Positions 1 through 9,512 are shown, counted from the stretch's first letter. The stretch is DNA of 57,308 nucleotides from Verrucomicrobiota bacterium (GCA_019247695.1 JAFBAP010000062.1:1-57308), one strand, 5' to 3'. Numbers and translations are program-made. Notes: generated by a model not told the origin, from the sequence alone.

Positions 1-1191
1 CGCCAACGGCTCCAACGGGCCCGGCTCCAAAAGCTCGGCGACTGGCTGCCCTTAAGCGACCCGCTCGACGGCTGGCGCAAGGCCGCCTACGCCGCCGCAT
101 TAGAACAAATCGAGCGCCGCCGCCCCGACCTGCTGCTGGTCTTCATCTACCCCTATGCCAGCGGCGACGTCGGCCTCCAACTCCGGCAAGCCACCCGCAT
201 CCCCACAGTGTTCAATTTTGACGACAGCCCCTCGTGCGACGACATGCACCCCGTCTACCCCAGCCGGTGGCACTTCCAACGGATGCTGGCCTGGGAAGAC
301 CGCATCGTGGAAGCCGCCGCGGCCGTCATCTACGTCTCACGCCGCAACCTCGAAAAGGTGCGCGAGCGCCAAACTCCCCAAAACCAGGGCAAGCTGCACT
401 TGGTGCGATGCGGCGTGACCGACCGGCTGCCGCCCCCGGCGGCCCGGGCCCGGCGGCCTGAAGCCCCCTGGACCATCCTTTACGCCGGCAACATGTCGGG
501 TTGGGTCGAGTTTTTCGACCCGCCGGGCCGCACCCCGGCCTATAAAAGGGTTTTGGCGGCCTGGAACCGTCTGGGCCAGCACACCCGCATGCGCCACGAC
601 TTCAAAGGCTCCACGCCCTACTACCTGGTGCAGGCCCTCCGCCGCCTGGGCCGGCGCGTCCCGGCCTTCAAGGACCGTTTCCGCTTCGAACTCATCGGCA
701 ACACCTACCCGGCACGCATGATCGAGCGGGCGTTGCGTCACGCCAACCTGGCCGACGTGGTCAGCGTCCGCGGCGCGTTGCCCCACCATGAAGCCCTAAG
801 CCAACTGCAAGCGGCCGACGTGCTGTTCATGTGTCTGCCGGGCCGGCCCGACGGCAGCCCGGGGGGTCGCATCTCGGCCAAGACTTACGAGTACCTGGCC
901 ACCGACCGGCCGATCCTGGCCGCGCTGCCCGCCGGCGAAAACCGCGAGTACCTCGAAGGCCAGCCCGGCGTCTGGATCACCGAACCCCACGACGTCGAAG
1001 CCATGACCCACGCCCTCCAGGACATCGCTGGCGCAAGCCAGGCCGCAGGTGGCCGGGCCTGCTTCAGCCGCCGCGACCTTCTCAGGACCGTAGGTTATGC
1101 GGAGTTGACCAGGAAGTTTGAGGACGTCTTACATTCAGTATTAGGCGTAACCGCATGTAGCCAAAGCACGAGGCCCGGCAGCATCCATTAA
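1..1191 (+). CDS. Glycosyltransferase, GT4-like, 5' end outside the window
   Basis: The frame is open from the first base of the window through the GTG at 208 to the stop at 1191, so the gene begins upstream and the internal GTG is not its start. About 396 residues are visible. The N-terminal part contains a hydrophobic strand followed by FNFDDSPS, typical of the acceptor-side domain of GT-B enzymes. The C-terminal part has GRISAKTYEYLA followed by RPILAALPAGEN, the nucleotide-sugar side pattern of GT4-like enzymes. It probably transfers a sugar onto a lipid-linked exopolysaccharide intermediate at the cytoplasmic membrane. The next gene starts 16 bases downstream on the same strand. The specific donor cannot be read from the sequence. 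Confidence 0.8.
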   Translation, partial: RQRLQRARLQKLGDWLPLSDPLDGWRKAAYAAALEQIERRRPDLLLVFIYPYASGDVGLQLRQATRIPTVFNFDDSPSCDDMHPVYPSRWHFQRMLAWEDRIVEAAAAVIYVSRRNLEKVRERQTPQNQGKLHLVRCGVTDRLPPPAARARRPEAPWTILYAGNMSGWVEFFDPPGRTPAYKRVLAAWNRLGQHTRMRHDFKGSTPYYLVQALRRLGRRVPAFKDRFRFELIGNTYPARMIERALRHANLADVVSVRGALPHHEALSQLQAADVLFMCLPGRPDGSPGGRISAKTYEYLATDRPILAALPAGENREYLEGQPGVWITEPHDVEAMTHALQDIAGASQAAGGRACFSRRDLLRTVGYAELTRKFEDVLHSVLGVTACSQSTRPGSIH

Positions 1192-1206
1192 GCTGTCCCG
1201 AATCCA

Positions 1207-2451
1207 ATGATTAGACCTGTGAGCTTTACCGACTGGTTCCGGACACCGAATCCACCGTGCACACTTTCAAAACCACGGAATCTGGCGTTACTCGATTACC
1301 TGCGTTGTCTGGCAATACTTCTGGTGGTTTTCCGACACCTGGTCGGAATAAATTTCCATTGGCAGTTACCCTGGGTTTACGATGTGCGCGACTTCAGTGC
1401 ATACGGCCTCGGCTCGATACTGGTCCATCTTTTCTACATTGGGTGGGCCGGCGTCCCACTCTTTTTCGTTGTAAGCGGCTTCTGCATCCATTGGTCCTGC
1501 CTGCGTCTTGAACGATTCGGCATGACTCGCTTTTTCTGGCAACGATTCTGGCGCATTTATCCCGCCTATATTACCGCCTTGATTCTCTTCACCTGGGTGG
1601 AATTGAAAGGCAATTTCAATCTGGCCGCAGGCCGGCAGTTTTTCTCACACGTTTTCCTGATTCAGAATCTCTCTACGACTACTTTCTGGGGCATTAATGG
1701 TCCGTTTTGGAGCGTCGCCGTAGAGGTACAACTTTACCTGCTTTACCCCGTTCTACTTGCAATCAGACGGCGTTCAGGATGGCGCGGTTGTTTCCTCATT
1801 GCCGGTTCCTTGAGTCTCCTGTGGAGAGTATTTGCAGTCACGAGATGGGGATGGCCGGATCATAGTGTTAACCCGGCGATGACATCGCCCTTGATGACCT
1901 GGGCCGATTGGATGGTAGGCGCATGGATCGCTGAATGCTACGGAGCTAACCGCCGTGCGTTCCCGCCGAGCAGGATACTCCTGCCGATTGTCTTTATCGG
2001 CTTTCTTGCTAGTACGATCTATCGGCCGTTAACTGTTTTTAGCTTTTCTCTCGCCGGGTTGAGCTCGGCAATATGGCTGGACCAAATGCTTCATCGTAAA
2101 GCGTCGGCCGCATTTAACTCCACACCGTCGGCCTTTGTGAAAAGAAACGCCATCAGGGTTGGGCTGATCAGCTACTCCGTTTATCTCTGGCACGAACCGA
2201 TTCTGATTCATTGGCATGCATTCATTACCCAGCACGCCATCGGAAAGTTAACCGGAACGAGCTTCACGTTGCTGGCTGTGGTAATACCAATTGTGTTTGC
2301 TATCATCGTCGCGTACCTGTCCTATCGCTTGATTGAAAGGCCCGGGATACAACTCGGGCGCTGGCTCTTGGAGCGCTTTACGGCGTTACCTCGACCGGAT
2401 TCGAGAATTCTCGAACTCGCCCCGTCACGGCCCGAAGCTGGGATTCACTAA
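1207..2451 (+). CDS. Acyltransferase 3 family membrane protein (O-acetylase type)
   Basis: This 414-residue protein has the acyltransferase-3 (OafA/YrhL-like) pattern: an N-terminal LDYLRCLAILLVVFRH with the conserved Arg and His, then about ten hydrophobic segments, VPLFFVVSGFCIHWS after the second, FWSVAVEVQLYLLYP in the middle, SYSVYLWHEP late, and a terminal YRLIERPGIQLG. Members move acyl groups, usually acetyl, from the cytoplasm onto extracytoplasmic sugars. It follows the partial glycosyltransferase by 15 bases and converges with the large leftward operon. Its composition is visibly more AT-rich than the flanking glycosyltransferases, which suggests separate acquisition. The acyl group and target sugar are unknown. 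Confidence 0.9.
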   Translation: MIRPVSFTDWFRTPNPPCTLSKPRNLALLDYLRCLAILLVVFRHLVGINFHWQLPWVYDVRDFSAYGLGSILVHLFYIGWAGVPLFFVVSGFCIHWSCLRLERFGMTRFFWQRFWRIYPAYITALILFTWVELKGNFNLAAGRQFFSHVFLIQNLSTTTFWGINGPFWSVAVEVQLYLLYPVLLAIRRRSGWRGCFLIAGSLSLLWRVFAVTRWGWPDHSVNPAMTSPLMTWADWMVGAWIAECYGANRRAFPPSRILLPIVFIGFLASTIYRPLTVFSFSLAGLSSAIWLDQMLHRKASAAFNSTPSAFVKRNAIRVGLISYSVYLWHEPILIHWHAFITQHAIGKLTGTSFTLLAVVIPIVFAIIVAYLSYRLIERPGIQLGRWLLERFTALPRPDSRILELAPSRPEAGIH

Positions 2452-2600
2452 CTGGCAGCGTTGCCGGGCGGTCACTTCTGCAGGAACATGCGGACGGAGA
2501 GCGGGCCATGGCCGTTGCGGGGGGGACGTAATGCAGCGAGACGGCGCATTGGCAATTGGCCTTCTTGCTCGAATCCCCGCGGCCTTCTAATCCTTCTAAT

Positions 2601-3500
2601 TTACGTAAACCGGGCCCACGCTCCCGAAAGGAATAGCGCGCGGTAATGGAGATAGAGTTGGGCCGTCTTCCACCATGCCACCATGCCAAACCTGTCCTTG
2701 CAGGCCTCGGTGCCCTTGAGCAGCAAGTGCACCTGATTAGCCAGGGCGCGTAGCGTAAAGTATCCCCAGCACTCGAGGATCGCGCGCCATGATGGAAAAT
2801 AAACTCCGTAAGTCAGCGCGGCGGCCAGAAACGCCGTTTGGACCTGGACCAACGGCAGGTCATAACTGCGAACCGGCCCACTGTGATGGATGATGTAGGT
2901 GGTTGGAAGGTGGCGGATTCGATAACCACGCGCTTTGAGCCGGGCGCCAAATTCCAGGTATACGCTGCCGAAGACAAACCGCTCCAGCATGCGGTTTTCC
3001 GCAAAAACCCGGCGGGGATAAACGGTGGCCCCGTCCGAAATTGCCATCGAGGCATCCGGATTCCTGGGCGGCAACGAAAATCCCCGGGGTTGAACCTCCG
3101 GTGCCACCGGGACAGGCTCTTTCACCTGAGCCCAGCCGTAATATTCCCCGATCACCCACACCGCTTCCGGGTCGGCCGCTATAGCGTCGCGCACGCGCCG
3201 CCAATGGCCGGTTGGAAATTCGTGATCGTCATCAACCGTCCGCACGTGCGTTCCCCGGCACTGGCTGGCGGCATGATTCCGGTTCGCATACAAACCCCGG
3301 CGCGGGCCCCGCACGTAACGGCATCCGAACGTCTCAGCGACTTCCCGAGTCGACGGCGCGAACGCCTCGTCTGAGTCGTCGGATACGACTACCTCCTCGG
3401 GCGGTTCGGCCGCCGCACTGAGGCTCCGCAAGCAGCGTTCCAACTGCTCCGGGCGATTGCGCGTGACCAACGCCACGCTCAGAATCATTTCTGAAGCCAT
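2601..3500 (-). CDS. Glycosyltransferase family 2
   Basis: The predicted protein has 299 residues from the ATG at 3500, which is preceded by GGAG at a good distance; a longer open frame to 3566 would overlap the upstream methyltransferase gene. The N-terminus MILSVALVTRNRPEQLERC is the classic GT-A/GT2 start, followed by VVVSDDSDEAF and RTVDDDHEFP, which supplies the DxD-like nucleotide-sugar and metal site. The C-terminal part has hydrophobic stretches that could associate with the membrane. It is the last gene of the leftward operon that begins with the OPX gene at 9512. It likely adds one sugar of the exopolysaccharide repeat; donor and linkage are unknown. Confidence 0.88.
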   Translation of the reverse strand: MASEMILSVALVTRNRPEQLERCLRSLSAAAEPPEEVVVSDDSDEAFAPSTREVAETFGCRYVRGPRRGLYANRNHAASQCRGTHVRTVDDDHEFPTGHWRRVRDAIAADPEAVWVIGEYYGWAQVKEPVPVAPEVQPRGFSLPPRNPDASMAISDGATVYPRRVFAENRMLERFVFGSVYLEFGARLKARGYRIRHLPTTYIIHHSGPVRSYDLPLVQVQTAFLAAALTYGVYFPSWRAILECWGYFTLRALANQVHLLLKGTEACKDRFGMVAWWKTAQLYLHYRALFLSGAWARFT

Positions 3501-3517
3501 AGATCTCCGGAAGGTAA

Positions 3518-4243
3518 TCAAACCCGGCCGAGGCCAGGGATGCGCCAGGTAACCGCTCCCCTCCAAGCCCGGTCCAATCGCCGCCCGAACCCCTCACGCA
3601 ATCGCCAGACTTGCGCCTGCCACTCCCAACCGGGCCCCAGCCCCAAACGCCCGGGATGCATAAAAAGCACGTCGCTGAAGTCGGTAAAGGAACCTTTGAA
3701 GGCCCGAAAACCAAGACCCTCCAAACGACGGACGATGTTCCGGATATCCTGTACGGTGCCGATTCCGATGCTTTCATGAAACTCCACTGCAATCTGATCG
3801 ACACAAGCCAGGACCGAAGCGTCTGTGTTCGCCAACAGCGCCAACTCGGCGCCCTCGATATCGATCTTGAGTAAATCGACGTGCGTGACGCCGGTCCGAT
3901 CCAAAAAGCCGGCCAAGGTCAGTGCCTCACATTCAATCGCCGAACTTACGGCCGACGTGGTCGGACTGAACAGGGAAGAGCACTCGTCGTTATCGGCCAG
4001 GTTAAAACGGAGGCGCCCCGACACTGGCGCGATAGCCACGTTGAAGACCGTCAGGCCCGCTCGCCGGGCAAGCCCCTCGCATAATTGGGGGTTGGGTTCT
4101 GCACAGTAAACCTTACATCCGGCGGCTGTCAAAACGGCCGTAGCAAACGCGCCTCGGTTGCTGCCGAGATCGACTACTACCGATTTCGCATCCAGCCGGC
4201 TTCGCAGCACCGAGTGTCCGTAAAACCTGGCAAACTGTATCAT
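3518..4243 (-). CDS. FkbM family SAM-dependent methyltransferase
   Basis: The 241-residue product has the class I methyltransferase motif VVVDLGSNRGAFATA (SAM binding), followed by VYCAEPNPQLCEGL and then the FkbM-typical VDLLKIDIEGAELALL and VAVEFHESI. FkbM proteins O-methylate sugars or polyketide hydroxyls; in a polysaccharide cluster the substrate is presumably a sugar hydroxyl. The start codon overlaps the stop of the upstream GT4 gene in an ATGA arrangement, showing translational coupling, and the gene ends 17 bases before the GT2 start. Family assignment is firm; the methylation site is inferred only from context. Confidence 0.9.
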   Translation of the reverse strand: MIQFARFYGHSVLRSRLDAKSVVVDLGSNRGAFATAVLTAAGCKVYCAEPNPQLCEGLARRAGLTVFNVAIAPVSGRLRFNLADNDECSSLFSPTTSAVSSAIECEALTLAGFLDRTGVTHVDLLKIDIEGAELALLANTDASVLACVDQIAVEFHESIGIGTVQDIRNIVRRLEGLGFRAFKGSFTDFSDVLFMHPGRLGLGPGWEWQAQVWRLREGFGRRLDRAWRGAVTWRIPGLGRV

Positions 4244-5553
4244 CAGCGGATCCTTCCCCTGCGCCCCACCGGCGGTTCTTGAGTTAGAAGCGGTTCCAAA
4301 GAGTTTAAGAAACAGGCCGCACTGCGCCGCCAGGTATAACTACCGGCTGCGTCCAGGCTCGCGGCGCACAACGACACGTAGTCATCCGCCGGCAGGTTGA
4401 GGAAATTCAGCAATGCAGCGGCCGTCGCGTCAACGTCACCGACAGGAACCAGAAGCGCCGGATTGACTTCACGCACTAGGGTGCGAACCCCCGGAGCATC
4501 CCAGGCCACGACCGGCAGACCCGCAGCCATCATTTCCAGCACGCCTAACGGAAAGCCTTCGACATAACTTGGAAACACGGCCACTTTGGCCTCGGCCAGA
4601 AGCGCCGGGAGCTGTTCCGGCGAATAGAACGGGCGCACGACGACCGCAGCGCGGTCGCAAGGATCAAACGCGGATTTCACCCGGCCTTCGCTGACGCCGG
4701 TTCCCAGGAGGTGAAATGATACCTTCGGATTCGTCCTGCGCACCCTGCGGACAAGCGATGGAAACTCCGCCTGGCCTTTGCGCAGCCCCCACGTGCCCAC
4801 AAATGTCACCACGTTGGATGCGGCGCGAATCACTGGCACGCTCGTGGCACGAAGGGCCGCCGAGAAGCCCTCGGACAGGCCGTTGGGAACGATGACGGCT
4901 TTGTCGCCGAAACCGAACTCGTCAGTGAGCACCGCCTGTTCCTCGCTATTCAGTACGTGAATCAGATCTGCGGTTGAAAACGTTCGTAAAGCGGCGCCCC
5001 AGCGGCCTCCCGAAGCCAAACGGCCCGCCTTGCGGAGAAAGTTCCCGCCCCAGGTGCCGCGCTGTCCGGTCTGCCGCATGAGGCGCCGCTCAGCCGACCG
5101 GTGCCAGCGCTCGTAGAAGAGCGGCAGCCCATTGCTCTTGGCCACCATGATCCCGTCAAAGCCGTACGCCGCCCGTGGGAACGGGCCCAGATTACTCTCC
5201 AACTGAACGACGTCGAAGTTGCGCCCCTGCCTCCTCAAGAAATCCAGCAGGCGCCACTGAAAGAGGGAAACGTCAAAATAGCGGTTCCATTTGCCCAGTC
5301 CTCGCGGGAACGCCTGTTCCCAAGCGTAATGCGAACACCGGTGCCCGAGCCGCTGGAGCTGACGGGTTAATTCTATGCTCACCCGCGGCACACCCATCCG
5401 CTCCGTCCAGGGTGAGTTCACGGCAAACAAAATTCGTAAAGGCCGTTGTACACCGTCCCCGAGCTCGCCATCTACCTGGTCGGTTGCCGTGAGCGATGCC
5501 TTCGCGGGTCGCTGATGGTATTGTCCGCCCTCAATTACTGCCTTCAAACGCAC
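4243..5553 (-). CDS. Glycosyltransferase family 4
   Basis: The 436-residue open frame contains LRILFAVNSPWTERMGVPRV (N-terminal GT-B domain with the Gly-rich loop), VTFVGTWGLRKGQAEFP at the domain border, and the GT4 donor-binding signature FPSYVEGFPLGVLEMMAAG with the two spaced glutamates. The first 35 or so residues look unlike the family and the 5553 start is a GTG, so the true start may lie inside. It sits in the leftward operon, 18 bases after the preceding glycosyltransferase and overlapping the FkbM gene. It presumably extends the lipid-linked repeat unit in the cytoplasm. Confidence 0.88.
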   Translation of the reverse strand: MRLKAVIEGGQYHQRPAKASLTATDQVDGELGDGVQRPLRILFAVNSPWTERMGVPRVSIELTRQLQRLGHRCSHYAWEQAFPRGLGKWNRYFDVSLFQWRLLDFLRRQGRNFDVVQLESNLGPFPRAAYGFDGIMVAKSNGLPLFYERWHRSAERRLMRQTGQRGTWGGNFLRKAGRLASGGRWGAALRTFSTADLIHVLNSEEQAVLTDEFGFGDKAVIVPNGLSEGFSAALRATSVPVIRAASNVVTFVGTWGLRKGQAEFPSLVRRVRRTNPKVSFHLLGTGVSEGRVKSAFDPCDRAAVVVRPFYSPEQLPALLAEAKVAVFPSYVEGFPLGVLEMMAAGLPVVAWDAPGVRTLVREVNPALLVPVGDVDATAAALLNFLNLPADDYVSLCAASLDAAGSYTWRRSAACFLNSLEPLLTQEPPVGRRGRIR

Positions 5554-5571
5554 CTCCCGGTTCCATGGTTT

Positions 5572-6507
5572 CTACTGCGTCTGCCGCTCCGCCAAGTCCA
5601 CCAACTCAGCCGGACAATGGGCGGCGTTGGACGGGTACCGCGCCGCCAGCCAGAACTTATGGCGGACCGTGCTTACGTAATGCCGGCACACCGGCCCGGC
5701 CCGTCCCGCAAAACTATCCTTAAACAACCATTGATCCTTCAACGACAGCACGTACCGGTTCCGACAAAGGGCCTTGCCCCGGCTGGAACGCATCGCCAGG
5801 TGCACGGCCGTCTGCTCGGCGAAAAAGGCAGGCGGCATGCCTCGTTCCGCCAACCGGGCCAGCGCCTCTGACCAATCCAACGGCCGAGGTATGTAGAGCA
5901 CGCCCGTGTTAACGAGCGGAACACGTTCGCTCAGGTCAAGTTGGCGAGCGTCGCCGCTGAAGACAATGTCCTGCATAAACGCCGGTTGCCCACCCAACCG
6001 CGCCAGGTCCTTTCCCAACGATGACGCACCCTGGAAATAAAGGACATCTGGATCGGTGAAGAACCAGCGATCCGAAGGAGGCAGGTTCAGCAGGAACACC
6101 AATTTCTTCACATAAGCCTCAGGGATAAAAGGGTTGGGCTTCAGGTACCCCTGGAGCAATTCCGGGACCCTTCCCCGCACCTGGTCGGCAAAATCCTCTA
6201 CGCAGACCCGCGGCGAGAGGGCTCGCAAAGCTTTCGCGTCCTCCCGCGTAAGCGAGCCGTCCGAGACAATCAAAACCCGCTCCGGGGTACCGGCGCGGGC
6301 AAGAAAACTGGAAAGACAAACCAGCATTTCCGGAACGTTCGAACGCCCCAGGATCGACGTTACCGAACATTCCAGGCGTCGATCCGAGGGGTAAAGGGGC
6401 CGGAAGGCATGCTCCTTCATCCTGGCCTCGAAGCGCGACCGGCGGATGCAGGCCAACCAACGGGCGGCTTGATAACTCCACCGGACCGTGAAAGGATTAA
6501 CATTCAT
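5572..6507 (-). CDS. Putative glycosyltransferase with DxD-type motif
   Basis: The 311-residue product starts at an ATG at 6507. Residues near 65-95 read like a GT-A nucleotide-binding fold (VLIVSDGSLTREDAKAL), and about residue 145-160 there is DRWFFTDPDVLYFQG, a plausible DxD metal site. Later VPLVNTGVLYIPRP resembles GT8-like acceptor regions. I cannot place it in a named family with certainty. It is the third gene of the leftward operon, between the tyrosine autokinase and a GT4 enzyme, which supports a role in building the exopolysaccharide repeat unit. Confidence 0.72.
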   Translation of the reverse strand: MNVNPFTVRWSYQAARWLACIRRSRFEARMKEHAFRPLYPSDRRLECSVTSILGRSNVPEMLVCLSSFLARAGTPERVLIVSDGSLTREDAKALRALSPRVCVEDFADQVRGRVPELLQGYLKPNPFIPEAYVKKLVFLLNLPPSDRWFFTDPDVLYFQGASSLGKDLARLGGQPAFMQDIVFSGDARQLDLSERVPLVNTGVLYIPRPLDWSEALARLAERGMPPAFFAEQTAVHLAMRSSRGKALCRNRYVLSLKDQWLFKDSFAGRAGPVCRHYVSTVRHKFWLAARYPSNAAHCPAELVDLAERQTQ

Positions 6508-6662
6508 TCACCCACCAAACTTATATTCCGATGGCAGGTAACCTTCATTACCTGCCCAATTCCCGGATCAGCCAGCTGACACCCGTTTTAATCGACCGTG
6601 CAGCATGCGCTTGTCGCAAAACCGATTGCCGCCCCAAGCGCAACCACCTTCCAGCCGGCTGC

Positions 6663-8807
6663 TTAGCGGCCGTTGTCTGCATAGTACCGGTCGCCGTAGT
6701 AGTAATAGTAATAGCTCGCGCCGACTTTGAAGTTAACCCGGTTCAGGAAAAAGCCGGCCAACTTTCCGCCCGCCGAATGGATCAGGTGCGCGCATCGGGC
6801 GATCGCTTTCTTCGGTGTTTTCGCCGGGCGCACGACCAGGCAGACGTAGTGAGCTGCCCGGATAATGGTAAGGGTATCGCTCACGGCGGTGAGCGGGGGA
6901 CTGTCGATGACCACACGGTCAAATCGTTCCGACAATGTTTTGATCAATTCGCTAAACGCTTTTCCGGACAAGAGTTCCGCCGGGTTCGGCGCCTTGCGTC
7001 CCGCGAAGAGCAGGAAAAGGTTGGGAACCCGGCTCTGTACCAGCACCTCGTCCAGCGGAACGTTGCCGGCAAGCAGGTCGCTCAAACCCGGGGTCTCACG
7101 ATTCGCGATGTCTTTGAATGCCTTGTGCAACGTAGGCATGCGCAAGTCGGCCTCCACCACCACCGTTTTAAGGTTCTCAACCGCGAACGCCGCCGCCGTG
7201 TTAAGCGAGGTGAACGTCTTGCCTTCAGAAGGCACGGCGCTGGTAAACAGGAAGATTTTACGCGTCTCCTCGGGCCCGAGGAGCGACACCGACGCGCGAA
7301 TGGTCCGGAACGCTTCCGCCTGGCGCGACCTGGGTTCATCCACCACCGTCAAAGGCAATGCGATATTACTTTTGCGTTTCTCTTCGGGGATCACGGCCAG
7401 CGCCGGCATGCCCAGAAATTCTTCTGCCTGGTCCACCGAACGAAGGGTGTCGTCCATTGAGTCCAATGCGACGATGATGACGACCGAAACAAGCAGAGAG
7501 AACACGAGTGCGATCAGAAGGGTTTTGACCTTTTCCGGTTTCACCGGTACCCAGGAAACCGTGGGCGCTTCCACCAGCCGGAATGGGCTTTTATCCATCC
7601 CGCTGCTGATGTTGGTTTCACCGATGCGCGTCACCAGCGAGTCGTAAAGCGCGCGCTCCGAGGCCAGGTTACGCTGCAGGACGTTGTAGGGAATGGCGAT
7701 CTTGCTCAGGTTAAGCGCCTCGTTCTCCTGATCGTGCAAAGCCGCCGTCAACTGGGTTTCGGTTGCCTTGGCCTCGGAAAACCGGGTCGTGAGAATGTTG
7801 CCGACGTCCTGCAGGGTGCGGCGTAACGAGTCCTGTAAACCCTGAATTGTGGTAATGGCCTGGATGTACCTCGGGTGGTTGCGACCATAACGCTTTTGCA
7901 GCGCGTTGAACTCCGCCTGGACCGTTACAATCTGCGCCCTGAGCTGGGATACCTGCGGGAGGGCCGCTACGCTGGAAATATGGAGGATCCCGTCGGTGTC
8001 ATCGGGGCGAACCCGGCGCAACTGCTCCAGATCGGTGTCCAAACGGATCCGCGCATCCTTGGCAGCCGTGACCTTACCATTGAGGTCTCTTAGCTTGTCG
8101 GCCACGATGTTCTGATTCTGGTCGAGCGACACGGCTTTGTGCTCCTCGCGGTACGTCTGCAGTTCGTGCTCGATGCTCTCGACCTTTGCCTTTTGCTGGT
8201 CTGCCTGCTCCTGCAGGAAGCGCGTGGCAACGTTGGCGACCGTCATCTGCTGCTCGAAGTTCTGGCGCAAAAACTGGTGGAAAACGGCGTCGGCAATGCG
8301 CTGGGCCCGCTCCGGCTCTTCGTCCTCCACGGAGATATCCATCAGCCGGGTCCCGCGCCGCAAGGCGGCTTTTACCCGCTTGGATGCCGCACCGGCAATG
8401 GCGGAGTCGCTGTACGGCTTCCCGTCAGGCCGGGGTGGAAACAGCCTCGGGTCCCGGTCCAACCCAACCTCTCTGGCCACCCGCAGCATAAGCGTTTGGT
8501 TGGTCATCGATTGGACGATGGTGTTGAGGTAATCGTCGCTGTTCAGGTGCTGCGGCTGGAGGTCTTCCACCTTGCTCAAGATCCGTTGTTCCTCCTGCTC
8601 AATCTGGATGACGACGCGCGAGCCGTATTCTTTCGGCTGCCGTGATACCCACGCGAATGCCCCCGCCACGCTCAACGTGATCACCACCCCGATAAACGGC
8701 AGGTTGGCTACAACCAAGTGGTAGTAACGTTTTACGTCGAAGTCCTTGCCCCCACCCTTCACGAAATCCTGCATCAGGTGCCGTTGCACCGGCATCGGTT
8801 CACTCAT
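6663..8807 (-). CDS. Polysaccharide co-polymerase with BY-type tyrosine autokinase domain (Wzc-like)
   Basis: This 714-residue inner-membrane protein has the full Wzc plan. TM1 lies near residues 33-53, followed by a periplasmic Wzz/GNVR domain rich in coiled coil (about 150-400). A proline-rich stretch PTVSWVPVKPEK precedes TM2 (about 430-452). The cytoplasmic kinase has Walker A PSEGKT near residue 525, Walker A-prime VVVEADLRMP (Glu in place of the usual first Asp) and Walker B RVVIDSPPL near 634. The C-terminus carries a tyrosine cluster, six consecutive Tyr then two more, the usual autophosphorylation tail. It controls chain length and export with the OPX protein encoded 57 bases upstream. 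Confidence 0.95.
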   Translation of the reverse strand: MSEPMPVQRHLMQDFVKGGGKDFDVKRYYHLVVANLPFIGVVITLSVAGAFAWVSRQPKEYGSRVVIQIEQEEQRILSKVEDLQPQHLNSDDYLNTIVQSMTNQTLMLRVAREVGLDRDPRLFPPRPDGKPYSDSAIAGAASKRVKAALRRGTRLMDISVEDEEPERAQRIADAVFHQFLRQNFEQQMTVANVATRFLQEQADQQKAKVESIEHELQTYREEHKAVSLDQNQNIVADKLRDLNGKVTAAKDARIRLDTDLEQLRRVRPDDTDGILHISSVAALPQVSQLRAQIVTVQAEFNALQKRYGRNHPRYIQAITTIQGLQDSLRRTLQDVGNILTTRFSEAKATETQLTAALHDQENEALNLSKIAIPYNVLQRNLASERALYDSLVTRIGETNISSGMDKSPFRLVEAPTVSWVPVKPEKVKTLLIALVFSLLVSVVIIVALDSMDDTLRSVDQAEEFLGMPALAVIPEEKRKSNIALPLTVVDEPRSRQAEAFRTIRASVSLLGPEETRKIFLFTSAVPSEGKTFTSLNTAAAFAVENLKTVVVEADLRMPTLHKAFKDIANRETPGLSDLLAGNVPLDEVLVQSRVPNLFLLFAGRKAPNPAELLSGKAFSELIKTLSERFDRVVIDSPPLTAVSDTLTIIRAAHYVCLVVRPAKTPKKAIARCAHLIHSAGGKLAGFFLNRVNFKVGASYYYYYYGDRYYADNGR

Positions 8808-8864
8808 ATGACCTCCCTAACTGTCGAAATTTATTTTTCCTGCTGACCGCTATGCCAGGAAAGG

Positions 8865-9512
8865 TTAGAAAATCGATTCCCCGACCGTGATGACGTCTCC
8901 CGGGTGAATCTTGAAATCCGGGCCGTTAGCGCTGCTGGCGCCATCGCGTCCATCCAAGCGGATCCGTTGTTCCTGGCCACCTTCGTTCCGGCGCACGGTG
9001 ACCGCCGCCCGATTGGCGATACGAGTATAGCCTCCGGCCATACCGACCGCTCCCAACAGGGAAACGGACTCGTTACCCACTATGTCGTAGGTCCCCGGCT
9101 TTTGAACCTGACCCAGCACCGTGAAGGTCCGTTTACCATAGGAACGGACCCCCAGGTTCACCTGCGGATTGACAAAGTATTCCTGCCGGATGTAGGCGTC
9201 TCGCAACGTTTCGCTCGCCTGGGCTACGGTCAGCCCACCAATCCGGACCGATCTAAGAAATGGAAAATTTGCCGTGCCATCTCCCGCAACGCGGATATCG
9301 GCTACCGTGTCAGGTTCGCCGAAGATCCCGAAATACAGGATATCATTGGGCGCCAGACGATAATTTTCCGTCTGCTGACCCCAACCGGGGCACGCCGCCG
9401 CGACAAGTCCAACTGTTACCAATGCAAAAACCGCCCGCCGGGCGGTCCTGACCCGATCAGGGACACCTGAAAAGGCCCCTGCCAACGATAACCAATTCCT
9501 TCGAACATTCAT
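8865..9512 (-). CDS. OPX-family polysaccharide export protein, short form (Wza-like)
   Basis: The 215-residue product has an N-terminal hydrophobic export signal ending VGLVAAAC, compatible with a lipobox. It is followed by the Poly_export domain (NYRLAPNDILYFGIFGEPD, about residues 48-125) and one SLBB-like domain (FTVLGQVQKPGTYDIVGN, about 130-185), and it ends at HPGDVITVGESIF. It is much shorter than E. coli Wza, having one SLBB repeat and no C-terminal amphipathic helix to form the outer-membrane pore. Short OPX proteins of this type are thought to need a separate beta-barrel, and one is encoded at 12537-14201. It is the first gene of the leftward operon with the autokinase. Confidence 0.9.
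   Translation of the reverse strand: MNVRRNWLSLAGAFSGVPDRVRTARRAVFALVTVGLVAAACPGWGQQTENYRLAPNDILYFGIFGEPDTVADIRVAGDGTANFPFLRSVRIGGLTVAQASETLRDAYIRQEYFVNPQVNLGVRSYGKRTFTVLGQVQKPGTYDIVGNESVSLLGAVGMAGGYTRIANRAAVTVRRNEGGQEQRIRLDGRDGASSANGPDFKIHPGDVITVGESIF

Noticed and set aside
6531-7460. Long rightward open frame of 309 codons
   Set aside because: It is antisense to the tyrosine autokinase gene, whose kinase motifs are unmistakable; the frame shows no family features.
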